DNA of 64,000 bases from Lentzea aerocolonigenes (GCF_000974445.1 NZ_BBOJ01000003.1:406266-470265); one strand, 5' to 3'; positions 35,267 to 44,779 are shown, counted from the stretch's first letter. Made by a program: numbers and translations. The notes: a model not told the origin generated them from the letters alone.

Positions 35267-36034
35267 CTACCGCACCGGACTCGTCTCGGCGCTGAGCCGG
35301 TCGAGTGCGGCGCTGAAGCCGGACGCCCCCGCGCGGTAGAAGCGCGGGCCGTAGGACACCCGTGCCACCCCGAGCGCCCGCAACGCCTCCAGGTCGAGCT
35401 CGTCGGTGGTGTTCCCGTTGACCGGTGCCGGTACCTCACCGACCATCCGGGCGAGGTTGTGGCTGGTCGACCCGCCGATCGGGTAGACGCAGTCCGCGCC
35501 CGCGTCCCGGTAGAGCCTCCCGCGCCGGATCGCCTCGTCGAGCCGGTCGGGTTCGGCGATCCCGCTCGACGGCAGGAACACGTCGATCCTCGCGTTGACG
35601 ACGATCGGGACTCCGGCGGCCTCCGCGGCGGCGCGCACCTGAGCGAGCCGGTCCGCCTGCGCCGCGGCGTCCACGAGACCGTCTGCTCGATGATCGGTGT
35701 CCTCCAGGTTGCAGCCCACGGCACCGGACTCCAGCAGCCGCGCCACCAGTTCTTCCGGCGGCAGGCCGTAGCCCGCCTCCGCGTCCACCGTCACCGGGAC
35801 GGGCACGGCGGCGGCGATCCGGGCGACGACCGCGAACATCTCCCGCCACGGCGCGTTCTCGCCGTCGCGGTGGCCGAGCGACTCCGCCACGGCCGCACTC
35901 GACGTCGCTACAACGGGGAAACCCTTCTCCACCACGAGTTCCGCGCTGGGCACGTCCCACGCGTTCGGCAGGACTAGCAACTTTCCCTGGTGCAGCTCGC
36001 GCAGCAGGTAGGCGTGCGCCTTGAGGTCGGACAT
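35267..36034 (-). CDS. Isocitrate lyase/PEP-mutase superfamily protein
   Basis: 255 aa, TIM-barrel family. LLVLPNAWDVPSAELV near the N-terminus, VTVDAEAGYG with the metal-binding Asp/Glu, GCNLED and VVNARIDVF. These fit the oxaloacetate/2-methylisocitrate/phosphonopyruvate group. The canonical KKCGH of isocitrate lyases is absent, so it is of the PEP-mutase/carboxyphosphonate-like subclass with unknown substrate. Starts 3 bases after the MFS gene stop and is probably co-transcribed with it. Confidence 0.82.
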   Translation of the reverse strand: MSDLKAHAYLLRELHQGKLLVLPNAWDVPSAELVVEKGFPVVATSSAAVAESLGHRDGENAPWREMFAVVARIAAAVPVPVTVDAEAGYGLPPEELVARLLESGAVGCNLEDTDHRADGLVDAAAQADRLAQVRAAAEAAGVPIVVNARIDVFLPSSGIAEPDRLDEAIRRGRLYRDAGADCVYPIGGSTSHNLARMVGEVPAPVNGNTTDELDLEALRALGVARVSYGPRFYRAGASGFSAALDRLSAETSPVR

Positions 36035-36037
36035 GAT

Positions 36038-37414
36038 CTACCCCTTTCGCGGAATGACGGTTCCGGCGAGCGCACCCACGACCGCGAGGCCCGCACCGGT
36101 CAGGACGGCGGCGGTGAAGCCGTGGGAGAACTCCTCGCTCGACGCGTAGCTCCCGGCCGTGGTGAAGCCGACGACCAGCACCGCCACGCCGAACGCGCCG
36201 CCGAGCTGCCGCATGGAGCTGAAGGCACCGGACGCCTTGCCGATGAACTGCGGCGCCACCGAGGTCAGCACGGCGCTCTGCGCGGCGGGCAGGCACATCG
36301 CGATGCCCGTTCCGGAGAGCACCATCGGCGCGACGATCGCCGCGTACCCGACCGAGGGCTCGGCGACGAGGGCGATCCAGACCATCGACAGCGCGTGCAG
36401 GCCGAGCCCGGCGACGACGAAGGGCCGTTCACCGAACCGGCTGACCTTGCGCCCCACCCACTGCGGCACGACCACCGTGGTCAGACCCCACGGTGCCAGC
36501 GCGAGCCCCGCCGCCAGCGGCCCGTACCCCAGCCCTGTCTGCAGGAACTGGGCCATGAAGAACACCACGCCGAACGCGGAGCTCCAGTGGAAGAAGATCA
36601 CCACGTTGGCCGCGGTGAACCGGCGCGAGCGGAACAGGTGCGGGGGCAGCATCGGATGCGTCGCACGGCGTTGCCAGGCGACGAACACCCCGATCGCCAC
36701 CAGTCCCGCCACGCCGGACCCGACGACCTCGGCGCTGCCCCACCCCTGGGCGTTGCCCTGGATCAACGCCCACATGAGACCGAACGTCCCGGCGCCCATC
36801 AGCACGACTCCCGGCACGTCGACGGCGCGGTCCGGGCCGTGGCTCTCGTCGATCCTCGTCAGTGCGAGCCAGAGCAGCACCACGCCGATCGGGACGTTGA
36901 TCCAGAAGATCCACGGCCACGAGATGCCGGCCACCACGGCACCGCCGACGAGCGGCCCCAGCGGCACGGCGATCCCGCTCACGCTCGCGAACACGCCGAG
37001 GGCCTTCGGCCGCAGCTCCGGCGGGAACGCCGCCCCGAGCAACGCCAGGGCGAGCGGCATGACGAACGCCGCCCCGGCGCCCTGAACCACCCGTCCCGCG
37101 ACCAGCACCTCGATGGTCGGCGCGACCGCGCAGACCAGTGACGCCACCGAGAACACCGTGACACCAGCCGCGAACACCCGCCGGCGGCCCCACCGGTCAC
37201 CGGCGGCCGCGGCCGTCATGAGCAGCACGGCGAAGCTCAGCCCGTAGGCGTTCACCGTCCACTCCAGCTCGGTGATCGACGCACCGAGATCCGTCCTGAT
37301 CGCCGTCAGCGCGGTCGCGACGACCAGCGCGTCCAGGACGACCATCAGCGACGCGACCGAGGTGATCACCAGCACCCACGTCCGCGTCGATCTCCGCTTG
37401 ACCACTGTGACCAC
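36038..37414 (-). CDS. MFS drug transporter, DHA2 (EmrB/QacA) type
   Basis: 458 aa with about 14 hydrophobic helices. Motif A is GDRWGRRRVFAAG and motif C-like GRVVQGAGAAFVMPLAL; early LDALVVATALTAIR is typical of DHA2. GTG start with GGGAGGAG 6 bases upstream. Export of drugs or hydrophobic compounds is likely. It lies head-to-tail with an NAD(P)-binding gene and is probably controlled by the TetR protein at 38426. Confidence 0.88.
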   Translation of the reverse strand: MVTVVKRRSTRTWVLVITSVASLMVVLDALVVATALTAIRTDLGASITELEWTVNAYGLSFAVLLMTAAAAGDRWGRRRVFAAGVTVFSVASLVCAVAPTIEVLVAGRVVQGAGAAFVMPLALALLGAAFPPELRPKALGVFASVSGIAVPLGPLVGGAVVAGISWPWIFWINVPIGVVLLWLALTRIDESHGPDRAVDVPGVVLMGAGTFGLMWALIQGNAQGWGSAEVVGSGVAGLVAIGVFVAWQRRATHPMLPPHLFRSRRFTAANVVIFFHWSSAFGVVFFMAQFLQTGLGYGPLAAGLALAPWGLTTVVVPQWVGRKVSRFGERPFVVAGLGLHALSMVWIALVAEPSVGYAAIVAPMVLSGTGIAMCLPAAQSAVLTSVAPQFIGKASGAFSSMRQLGGAFGVAVLVVGFTTAGSYASSEEFSHGFTAAVLTGAGLAVVGALAGTVIPRKG

Positions 37415-37478
37415 GTGCGTCTCCTCCCGCCGGAACGTTGCGGAGACATGGACTCGTGGCGGTGGCGGGAGGAATCGC

Positions 37479-38339
37479 TCAGCGGCGCACGATTTCCTCG
37501 AGCACCGCGCGCGCCGGGATCGCCGGACGTCCGAGCAGGTGCTCCAGCGCCGGATCGGTCACCGCGAACTCACCGGCCCTGGCCGCGCGGAACATGCCGA
37601 GCGTGAACTCGGCCGCCACGGCCGGCACGCCCTGGGCGGTCACCGTCGCCTTCCACTCCTCGTCGTCCACGACGACACGGGTGATCGTGCGGCCGGTGAG
37701 TTCGCTGAGAACCCTTGCCACGTCGGAGAAGTCGAGCACCTCGGGAGCGGTCAGCGGCGGCGTGACCCCGTCCAGCACACCGGGACGCGTCAAGGCGACG
37801 ACGTCCGCCTCGGCCAGGTCGTCGTGCGCGGTCCACGAGACCGGGCCGTCCTGCGGGAGCCGGAACTCGCCGGTCTCCAGTGCGGCGGGCACGTACAGCT
37901 CGAACGTGCTCGCGTAGAAGCCGTGGCGCAGGGCGGTGTGCGGGATGCCGTGCCCTGCCAGGTGTTTCTCGGTCCCCGCGTGCTGACGCCCTGGATCGAA
38001 CAACGAACCGGGCGACGCGGCCTGGTGGCTCGTGTAGAGCACGCGGGAGGCTCCCGCGCGCACGGCGGCGTCGATCGCGGCCGCGTTGGCCCCGGCGGCC
38101 TGCGGGCCCCGGATCGCGGCCGAGACGACGAGCACCTGATCCGCACCCTCGAAGGCGTGCTCCAGCGTCGCGGGGTCGGTGAAGTCGCCCGCACGCACGC
38201 GAACGCCCCTGCCGGCGAGCGCGGCGGCCTTGTCCGGGTCGCGCACGCTGACGCCCACGGTGTCGGCGGGAACGTGGTCGAGCAGCTTCTCGACGATCTT
38301 GCGGCCGAGCCGTCCGGTGGCTCCGGTGACGACGATCAT
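37479..38339 (-). CDS. NmrA/SDR-type NAD(P)-binding oxidoreductase
   Basis: About 286 aa, MIVVTGATGRLGRKIVEKLL Rossmann start, then VLVVSAAIRGPQ and YTSHQAA. Resembles quinone reductase-like/NmrA proteins that bind NADPH and reduce quinones or sense redox. ATG at 38339 with GAGGAAG just upstream; the longer frame to 38405 runs into the operator. Divergent from the TetR gene, which very likely represses it. Confidence 0.85.
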   Translation of the reverse strand: MIVVTGATGRLGRKIVEKLLDHVPADTVGVSVRDPDKAAALAGRGVRVRAGDFTDPATLEHAFEGADQVLVVSAAIRGPQAAGANAAAIDAAVRAGASRVLYTSHQAASPGSLFDPGRQHAGTEKHLAGHGIPHTALRHGFYASTFELYVPAALETGEFRLPQDGPVSWTAHDDLAEADVVALTRPGVLDGVTPPLTAPEVLDFSDVARVLSELTGRTITRVVVDDEEWKATVTAQGVPAVAAEFTLGMFRAARAGEFAVTDPALEHLLGRPAIPARAVLEEIVRR

Positions 38340-38384
38340 GGCTTCCTCCAGCCTGAACCAGTGATTCACCGAAACGCTACCACT

Positions 38385-38405
38385 GATCCGGATCGTTGAT
38401 ATCAA
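38385..38405. promoter_or_regulatory. Candidate TetR operator (two palindromes)
   Basis: GATCCGGATC (38385-38394) and TTGATATCAA (38396-38405) are adjacent perfect palindromes in the 86-base gap between the divergent oxidoreductase and TetR genes, the place an autoregulating TetR would bind. Confidence 0.5.
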
Positions 38406-38425
38406 GATCCTGATACCATCGATCC

Positions 38426-39136
38426 ATGCCGGAGCTCACCGACACCCGGTCCGCGATCGTCTCGGCCGCGACCCACCTGCTGCGCACCAGCGGCGCCCGC
38501 GCGGTGACGACCCGCGCGGTCGCCCAGGAGGCGGGCGTGCCCCCGCCGACGATCTTCCGGCTGTTCGGCGACAAGGACGGCCTCCTGGAGGCGGTCGCGG
38601 AACGCGTGATGGCGGACCACGTCGCGGACAAGGCGGCCAGGGCGGCCGGCGAGAACGGCGACCCCGTCGAGGACCTGCGTGCCGCCTGGCGCGCCCACCT
38701 CGCGTTCAACCTCGCGAACCCCGACGTGTTCCTGCTCCTCGTCGACCCGGAGCGGCAACGCCGTTCCTCCGCCACCGCGGCCGGAACCGCGGTGCTGCGG
38801 GCCCGAGTCGCACGGGTGGCGGCCGCGGGGTTCTTGAAGGTCTCGCAGGAACGCGCGGTCGAGATGATCCACGCCGCAGGCAGCGGCGCCGCGCTCGCGT
38901 TGCTCGGCAGGCCGGAGGACCACCGCGACCCGGATCTCGCGGACGTGCTGCTCGACGCGGTGCTCGGGGAGATCCTCACCAGCGCGCCCGAACGGCCCGA
39001 CGCCGGGCCCGCCGCCCTCGTCGTCGCGTTCCTGACGGCCCTGCCTCAGCTTCCCGCACTCAGCGACGCGGAAAGAACGCTGCTGTCCGAGTGGCTCACC
39101 CGCGTGATGACCGAACTCCAAGCCAGACGACCGTGA
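38426..39136 (+). CDS. TetR-family transcriptional repressor
   Basis: 236 aa. N-terminal HTH with RAVTTRAVAQEAGVPPPTIF and FGDKDGLLEAV, typical TetR; helical ligand-binding C-terminus. Divergent from the NmrA-like gene and upstream of the DHA2 transporter, which it probably represses until an inducer binds. Confidence 0.9.
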   Translation: MPELTDTRSAIVSAATHLLRTSGARAVTTRAVAQEAGVPPPTIFRLFGDKDGLLEAVAERVMADHVADKAARAAGENGDPVEDLRAAWRAHLAFNLANPDVFLLLVDPERQRRSSATAAGTAVLRARVARVAAAGFLKVSQERAVEMIHAAGSGAALALLGRPEDHRDPDLADVLLDAVLGEILTSAPERPDAGPAALVVAFLTALPQLPALSDAERTLLSEWLTRVMTELQARRP

Positions 39137-39204
39137 GAATTCGGGCGGAAAAAGCAAAGGCAAGGAGATTCGCACTCCCTGCCACTTTCAACTTATAGCG
39201 CACC

Positions 39205-39227
39205 GGGGGTCTTGCGGCAAGGCCCCC
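39205..39227. promoter_or_regulatory. Rifamycin-associated element (RAE)
   Basis: A 23-base palindromic element with core CTTGCGGCAAGGCCCC and a G-run at its left end. It matches the inverted repeat found upstream of rifamycin-inactivating genes in Actinobacteria, and lies 60 bases before the Rph start. A TTATAG at about 39194 could be the -10 just upstream. Confidence 0.85.
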
Positions 39228-39287
39228 GTCGTGCCGCAGAATCTGCACCCGCAGCCACCACCTGCGGAAATCGGGGGAAAGGTACGG

Positions 39288-41876
39288 ATGGGCAGCTTTG
39301 TGCTCGACCTGAGGGAGATCGACCGAACGCACTTCGCGACGTGCGGCGGGAAGGGCGCACACCTGGGAGAACTTTCACGGATCAACGGCGTTCGCGTACC
39401 GCCGGGCTTTTGCGTCACCACCGACGCGTTCAAGCGATTCATGCGGAACATCCCGTCGATCGACGAGCACCTGGACCGGTTGGCCGGGCTGGACCCGGAC
39501 GACCGGGAGGCGATCCGCACGGGCAGTGCGGAGCTCCGGCGGGTGCTGGAGGACAGCGCCGTTCCCGGCGACGTCGCCGCGGCGATCAGGGACGCACTCG
39601 ACGAGGCCGCGTACGCCGTGCGGTCGAGCGCGACGGCGGAGGACCTGCCGACGGCGTCGTTCGCGGGCCAGCAGGACACCTACCTCAACGTCGTGGGACC
39701 GGAGGCGGTCCTGCAGCACGTCCGCCGGTGCTGGGCCTCGCTGTTCACCGAGCGGGCCGTGACCTACCGGCTGCGCAACGGTTTCGGCCACCGCGAGGTC
39801 AGCATGGCCGTCGTCGTGCAGCAGATGGTCTTCCCGCACGCGGCCGGCGTTCTCTTCACCGCCGACCCCGTCACGTCCAACCGGAAGATCGCGGCGGTGG
39901 AGGCCAGTTTCGGCCTCGGCGAGGCCGTCGTGTCCGGCCTGGTGAACACCGACGTCTACAAGGTCGTCGACGACGAGATCGTCGAGAAGACGGTCTCCGC
40001 CAAGGCTTTGGCGATCCAGGCGCTGCCGGACGGCGGAACCCGGGAGCAGGCGGTCGACCCCGCCGAGCGGGAGGTCCCGGCGCTGACGGACGCCCAGGTC
40101 GTGCGGCTCGCGCGGCTCGGACGGCTGATCGAGGCGCACTTCGGCCGCCCGCAGGACATCGAGTGGTGCCTGGCGGACGACGAGTTCCAGGTCGTGCAGA
40201 GCCGGCCGATCACGACGCTGTTCCCGATTCCCGAGAGCGGCGACCAGGAGAACCACGTCTACGTCTCCGTCGGTCACCAGCAGATGATGACCGACGCCAT
40301 GAAGCCCCTGGGCCTGTCGGTGTGGCAACTGACGACGCCGCGCCCCATGGCGGTGGCGGGCGGACGGCTGTTCGTCGACGTCACCCCGATCCTGGCCGCA
40401 CCCACGAGCCGGGCCGCGTTCATGGACGTCGCGGGGAAGTCCGACACGCTGATGGGCGACGCACTGCGGACCGTGATCGACCGCGACGGCTTCCTCCCGT
40501 CCGTCCCCGACGACGGCACCGCACAGCCGATTCCCGGTGCCGTGCCGGCGACGATCGAGACCGATCCGGACGTCGTCACCGAGTTGATCGCGAACGCCGA
40601 GGCGTCCGTCGCCACCCTGAAGAACGACATCGCGGCGAAGTCCGGAGCCGAGCTGATCGACTTCGTCCTCGCCGACTTCCAGGAGCTGCGCCGGGTCCTG
40701 TTCGACCCGCGCAGCAGCCAGGTGATCATGGCGGGGATGCAGGCCACCTGGTGGCTCAACGAGAAGCTGCACGAGTGGCTGGGCGAGAAGAACGCGGCGG
40801 ACACCCTCACGCTCTCCGCTCCCCACAACGTCACGTCGGAAATGGGCCTCGCGCTGCTCGACGTCGCGGACGTGATCCGTCCGCATCCCGAGGTCGTGGC
40901 GTTCCTGCAGAAGGTGCAGCACGAGGACTTCCTGGACGAACTGGACGACCTCGCGGGCGGGAAGGAAGCACGTGGCGCCCTGGAGGACTACCTCGCGAAG
41001 TACGGCATGCGCTGTGTCGGCGAGATCGACATCACGAGGCCGCGGTGGAGCGAGCGTCCCTCCGCGCTGCTGCCTCTGATCCTCACCAACGTCAGGAACT
41101 TCGAGCAGGGCACCGGTGAACGCCGCTTCGAGCAGGGACGGCAGGAGGCGGCGGACTTCGAACAGCAGCTGCTGGAACGCCTGCGGAACCTGCCGGACGG
41201 CGAGGAGAAGGCCGGCGAGGCCAAGCGGATGATCGAGCGCGTCCGGACGTTCATCGGCTACCGCGAGTACCCGAAGTACTCCATGATCAGCCGCTACTTC
41301 GTCTACAAGCAGGCCCTGCTGGACGAGGCCGGCCGTCTCGTGCGGGCCGGCGTGCTGCGGGACGCCGAAGACGTCTTCTTCCTCACGCTGCAAGAACTTC
41401 ACGACGTCGTGCGGTCCGGCCAGGTCGACGACGAGCTGATCCACGAGCGCAGGGAGGCGTTCCGGACGTACGAGACGCTCACGCCGCCGCGGGTGCTCAC
41501 ATCCGACGGTGAGGCCGTCACCGGGGCGTACCGCCGCGACGACCTGCCGGACGGCGCGTTGGCGGGCCTGCCGGTGTCCGGCGGGACGGTCGAGGGGCGG
41601 GCCCGGGTCGTCCTGGACATGGCGGAGGCCGATCTCGAACCGGGTGACGTCCTCGTCACGGCGCACACGGATCCCAGCTGGTCACCGTTGTTCGTGGCGA
41701 TCGCGGGACTCGTGACCGAGGTCGGGGGCCCGATGACGCACGGCGCGGTGGTCGCGCGGGAGTACGGCCTGCCGGCGGTGGTCGCGGTCGAGAACGCCAC
41801 CCGGTTGATCAGGGATGGTCAGCGGATCCGGATCAACGGGACCGACGGGTACGTGGAGATTCTCGACGCGGACTGA
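39288..41876 (+). CDS. rph: Rifampin phosphotransferase
   Basis: About 862 aa. Inactivates rifamycins by ATP-dependent phosphorylation. Order: ATP-grasp-like N-terminal domain (VLDLREIDRTHFATCGGKGA, AYAVRSSATAEDLP), ATP-binding QSRPITTL, a rifamycin-binding middle region, then the phosphohistidine swivel domain with GGPMTHGAVVAREYG (His818). Length and motifs match Rph rather than PEP synthase. ATG at 39288 with GGGGGAAAGG upstream. The RAE upstream implies induction by rifamycin. All key residues I can check are present. Confidence 0.92.
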   Translation: MGSFVLDLREIDRTHFATCGGKGAHLGELSRINGVRVPPGFCVTTDAFKRFMRNIPSIDEHLDRLAGLDPDDREAIRTGSAELRRVLEDSAVPGDVAAAIRDALDEAAYAVRSSATAEDLPTASFAGQQDTYLNVVGPEAVLQHVRRCWASLFTERAVTYRLRNGFGHREVSMAVVVQQMVFPHAAGVLFTADPVTSNRKIAAVEASFGLGEAVVSGLVNTDVYKVVDDEIVEKTVSAKALAIQALPDGGTREQAVDPAEREVPALTDAQVVRLARLGRLIEAHFGRPQDIEWCLADDEFQVVQSRPITTLFPIPESGDQENHVYVSVGHQQMMTDAMKPLGLSVWQLTTPRPMAVAGGRLFVDVTPILAAPTSRAAFMDVAGKSDTLMGDALRTVIDRDGFLPSVPDDGTAQPIPGAVPATIETDPDVVTELIANAEASVATLKNDIAAKSGAELIDFVLADFQELRRVLFDPRSSQVIMAGMQATWWLNEKLHEWLGEKNAADTLTLSAPHNVTSEMGLALLDVADVIRPHPEVVAFLQKVQHEDFLDELDDLAGGKEARGALEDYLAKYGMRCVGEIDITRPRWSERPSALLPLILTNVRNFEQGTGERRFEQGRQEAADFEQQLLERLRNLPDGEEKAGEAKRMIERVRTFIGYREYPKYSMISRYFVYKQALLDEAGRLVRAGVLRDAEDVFFLTLQELHDVVRSGQVDDELIHERREAFRTYETLTPPRVLTSDGEAVTGAYRRDDLPDGALAGLPVSGGTVEGRARVVLDMAEADLEPGDVLVTAHTDPSWSPLFVAIAGLVTEVGGPMTHGAVVAREYGLPAVVAVENATRLIRDGQRIRINGTDGYVEILDAD

Positions 41877-41882
41877 CGAGCG

Positions 41883-41911
41883 GGGGTGCCGGACGCCGCG
41901 TTCGGCACCCC
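41883..41911 (+). terminator. Terminator after rph
   Basis: Nine-base perfect stem GGGGTGCCG/CGGCACCCC with an 11-base loop, 7 bases after the rph stop. Confidence 0.7.
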
Positions 41912-41989
41912 ACGAGTCATCTGTGAAGGGTGTTGCGGCGGTTGGCGCAGAGGTTGAATCCCCGGCACGCCGTCGAAAGGGCTTCACCC

Positions 41990-42841
41990 ATGCGTCTGAT
42001 CAGAGCAACCGCGGTCACCGCCGCGCTCCTCGTCGTCTCCGCACTGCCCGCGTCCGCGATCAACTCCTACAACGCCGCTCCCGCGCCGGAACGCACCGAG
42101 GTCGGTGCGCTCATCGCGACCTGGGACAACGACGACAACCCGGCGACCCCGGACCGCGTCGACTGGGTCTGCAGCGGCACCATGATCGATGCCGACACGT
42201 TCCTGACCGCCGCCCACTGCACCAGCGACTGGCCGGCGAACGTGAAGTTCTTCGTGTCGCTCGCCCAGGACGTCCAGACCGCACTGGACAACGCCACGGG
42301 CACGCCGGCCCAGATCGCCGCCGCGGTCGCCGTGCCGGGCACCGCGCACACCCATCCCTCCTACCCCGGTTCGGCCGACGACACGCACGACATCGCCGTC
42401 ATCCAGGTGTCCGCCCAGCAGATCAAGGCGCGCTGGTCGTTCACCCCGGCGAAGCTGCCCACGGCGAACCGGCTGGGCGAGCTCGGGCCGCAGGGCCTCA
42501 ACACCACGCCCTGGCTGGTCGCGGGTTACGGCACGCAGGAGGCCCGCCGCGGCCCCGGCGGCCAGACCCACCCCGGCGGCGGCGTCCGGATGAAGGCGCC
42601 GGTGACGTTCAACGCGCTGAACAACGCGTGGGTGCGGCTCGCCATGACCGCGCCGCAGGGCAACGGCGGCGCCTGCTACGGCGACTCGGGTGGCCCGAAC
42701 TTCGCCACGATCGACGGCCAGTTCACCCTCGCCGCCACGACGATCACCGGTGACACGCCGTGCTACGCGACGAACGTCGTCTACCGGCTCGACACGCCCG
42801 GTGCCAGGGACTTCCTGCGCCCGTTCGTGACGCTGCCCTGA
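41990..42841 (+). CDS. Secreted trypsin-like serine protease
   Basis: 283 aa with a signal peptide (MRLIRATAVTAALLVV, Ala-Ser-Ala cleavage region). Chymotrypsin fold triad: LTAAHC (His), DDTHDIAVIQ (Asp), YGDSGGP (Ser). GAAAGGG ribosome site before the ATG at 41990. Secreted protease of unknown target; a strong terminator follows. Confidence 0.88.
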   Translation: MRLIRATAVTAALLVVSALPASAINSYNAAPAPERTEVGALIATWDNDDNPATPDRVDWVCSGTMIDADTFLTAAHCTSDWPANVKFFVSLAQDVQTALDNATGTPAQIAAAVAVPGTAHTHPSYPGSADDTHDIAVIQVSAQQIKARWSFTPAKLPTANRLGELGPQGLNTTPWLVAGYGTQEARRGPGGQTHPGGGVRMKAPVTFNALNNAWVRLAMTAPQGNGGACYGDSGGPNFATIDGQFTLAATTITGDTPCYATNVVYRLDTPGARDFLRPFVTLP

Positions 42842-42846
42842 TCGAG

Positions 42847-42880
42847 GGACGAGGTGTGCCCGGCCGGGCACACCTCGTCC
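42847..42880 (+). terminator. Long perfect-palindrome terminator
   Basis: A 34-base perfect inverted repeat (arms start GGACGAGGTGTGCCCGG) 6 bases after the protease stop; it can form a 15- to 17-bp stem. Confidence 0.75.
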
Positions 42881-42901
42881 TGGCTGCCCGATGATGGTCC
42901 G

Positions 42902-43187
42902 ATGACCGTGGTCAACCTCAAAGGACACCGCGACGGCCCGGACTACGCCGACGTCGTGTACGTCGGCAGGGCGATGCACCGCGGCGGGTGGCACCTCGAC
43001 GCGTCCCCGTTCGCGAACCCGTTCAAGCCCGGCCCCGACGGCACGCGCGAAGAGGTCGTGGCGAAGTACCGCGCGTGGCTGCTCGGCCGCCCGGACCTGC
43101 TCGCCCGGCTGCCGGAGCTGCGCGGCCGCACGCTCGGCTGCTGGTGCGTGTCACGCCGAGGTGCTCGAGGAGCTCGCCAACGCGTGA
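42902..43187 (+). pseudogene. DUF4326 protein, frame-shifted near its C-terminus
   Basis: The frame from ATG 42902 gives the family core (MTVVNLKGHRDG, ASPFANPFKPGPDGTREEVV, ELRGRTLGCWC). Family members continue CWC-x-x-x-R/K-CHAEVL. Here, after the CWC Cys codon (ends 43147), the expected continuation CHAEVLEELANA-stop is read in another frame starting at 43149, ending at 43187. An 11-base deletion (or sequence error) removed the intervening residues and shifted the frame. Without the shift the product would run to 43411 through nonsense and into the opposite gene. Confidence 0.75.
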
Positions 43188-43220
43188 CTCGGAGTGCCGA
43201 CGACCTCGCCGACCCCGGAC

Positions 43221-43964
43221 TCAGGGCGCCCCTTCGACCGCCCGCCGCGTGCGCTCGTGCTCCTCCTGGTCGAGGATCTCCCAGGTCGCCTGCCCGATCG
43301 CGAGCACCCCGCGCGCGGGCAGCGGAACGCCGCCGATCATCGGGTTGTCCTTCGCCCTCACCGGCTTGCCCAGGTCGGTTCCGTCCAGCGTCGCGCGTGA
43401 CGACTCGATGAAGTACATCCGCTCCGGCATCAGCTTCCCGTTGTGGCCGCTCGGCATGACACCGGCCATCTTGACCCGGCCCAGGCCCAGGGCGCGGGCG
43501 ATGAGCTCGCGGGCGCGCACCAGGGGCTGCGGTCGCCAGGTCGCGAGCGGCAGCGCGGCGCTCATGGCGTTGACGACGTCGAGCAGGCGCGTCGTGCCGA
43601 CGGTCATCGTCCAGTCCAGCGCCGGTGAGTCCACCGTGACGCGCAGTGAGGTCCTGCTGGTCCAGGCGACGTCGATGCGGGCGTGGGCGGTCTGGCGGCA
43701 CGCGGCGCCGTAGTAGCGCGGGCACGCCGTGTCCAGGCGTGGGCCGTCGACGTGGATCGACCAGTCGCCGCCGGGCTCGCGGTGCCAGAGGGAGCGGTAC
43801 GGACCGAAGTCGCTTTCGGGGAACACGCGCAGGGCGAGCACGTGGCCGGAGTCGAACGGCAGGCCGAACACGCCCCACCCCTTGGCGTACTCGTGACCGG
43901 GCCACGGCGCGGTTCCTGTGCCTGCGGGCAGGGTCGACAACGAAGACAGATCGATCACGATCAT
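43221..43964 (-). CDS. Hypothetical protein, beta-rich
   Basis: About 247 aa, no signal peptide. Features include GWGVFGLPFDSGHVLALRVF, CPRYYGAACRQTAHARID and KMAGVMPSGHNGKLMPERMY. The alternating beta pattern and the order of segments suggest a lipocalin-like or AttH-like fold, but I cannot name a family with confidence. ATG at 43964 with GAGGTG directly upstream; the longer frame to 44042 lacks a good start. Confidence 0.6.
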   Translation of the reverse strand: MIVIDLSSLSTLPAGTGTAPWPGHEYAKGWGVFGLPFDSGHVLALRVFPESDFGPYRSLWHREPGGDWSIHVDGPRLDTACPRYYGAACRQTAHARIDVAWTSRTSLRVTVDSPALDWTMTVGTTRLLDVVNAMSAALPLATWRPQPLVRARELIARALGLGRVKMAGVMPSGHNGKLMPERMYFIESSRATLDGTDLGKPVRAKDNPMIGGVPLPARGVLAIGQATWEILDQEEHERTRRAVEGAP

Positions 43965-44143
43965 CACCTCACGTCCGAGCACCCAGACGGTCGGTTCGAC
44001 GGTAGGCCGACATGTCCAAAACCGCGCGTCGACGCAGCTCACGGGCGGTCGGCGTCCGATGTGGACGAGACCCGCGGGAGCGCCGGTTAATACACATCGG
44101 GCTCGATGACAAGGGGTTGGCAGGAGGCTGACGTTCGTTCAGG

Positions 44144-44779
44144 ATGCCGCGCGTGCAGAGTGCGGCGGGCTTCGGCGACAGCGGTGAGATCTCCGGTGTC
44201 ACGTGGGTGCCGCAGCGCTTCGCCGCTGTCACACCGGACGAGATCCTGGCCGCGGCCCGCAAGGGTGACGAGGACGCGTTCCGGGTGCTCTACCGGGACT
44301 TCCAGCCGAAGCTGCTGCGGTACCTGCGGGTGCTGGTGGGCGCGGACGCCGAGGACGTCGCGTCCGACGCCTGGTTGCAGATCGCGCGGGACCTGGGGTC
44401 GTTCCGCGGGGACCTCGACGGGTTCCGCGGCTGGGCGACCACGATCGGTCGCAACCGCGCGCTGGACCACCTGCGCCGGCAGCAGCGGCGGCCGGCCGTG
44501 CAGGGGACCGTCGAGGAACTGCCAGAGCACGCCGGACCGGACGACACCGCCCAGGCCGCCGTGGACTCCGTGGCCACCGACGCCGCACTCGCGCTCATCG
44601 CCCGCCTGCCCAGGGATCAGGCGGAAGCGGTGCTGCTGCGGGTCGTCGTCGGCCTCGACGCCAAGGCCGCCGCGAAGGTGCTCGGCAAGCGCCCCGGCGC
44701 CGTCCGCACGGCAGCGCACCGGGGTCTGCGCACACTGGCCGCGCACCTCGATCCACCAGGGCGAACACCACGGGAGTGA
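44144..44779 (+). CDS. ECF-type sigma factor
   Basis: About 211 aa. Region 2: AFRVLYRDFQPKLLRYLRVL and DVASDAWLQIARDL, FRGWATTIGRNRALDHLRR; region 4: ALALIARLPRDQAEAVLLRV and GAVRTAAHRGLRTL. Length and motifs fit an ECF sigma factor. The start is uncertain: ATG 44144 (GGAGG 16 bases upstream) or GTG 44207. Followed 34 bases on by a gene for a putative membrane protein that may act as its partner. Confidence 0.85.
   Translation: MPRVQSAAGFGDSGEISGVTWVPQRFAAVTPDEILAAARKGDEDAFRVLYRDFQPKLLRYLRVLVGADAEDVASDAWLQIARDLGSFRGDLDGFRGWATTIGRNRALDHLRRQQRRPAVQGTVEELPEHAGPDDTAQAAVDSVATDAALALIARLPRDQAEAVLLRVVVGLDAKAAAKVLGKRPGAVRTAAHRGLRTLAAHLDPPGRTPRE

Noticed and set aside
39288..41876. Phosphoenolpyruvate synthase
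   Set aside because: Length, N-terminal VLDLREIDRTHF and the rifamycin-associated element upstream fit Rph; the PEP-synthase C-terminal PEP/pyruvate barrel is absent.
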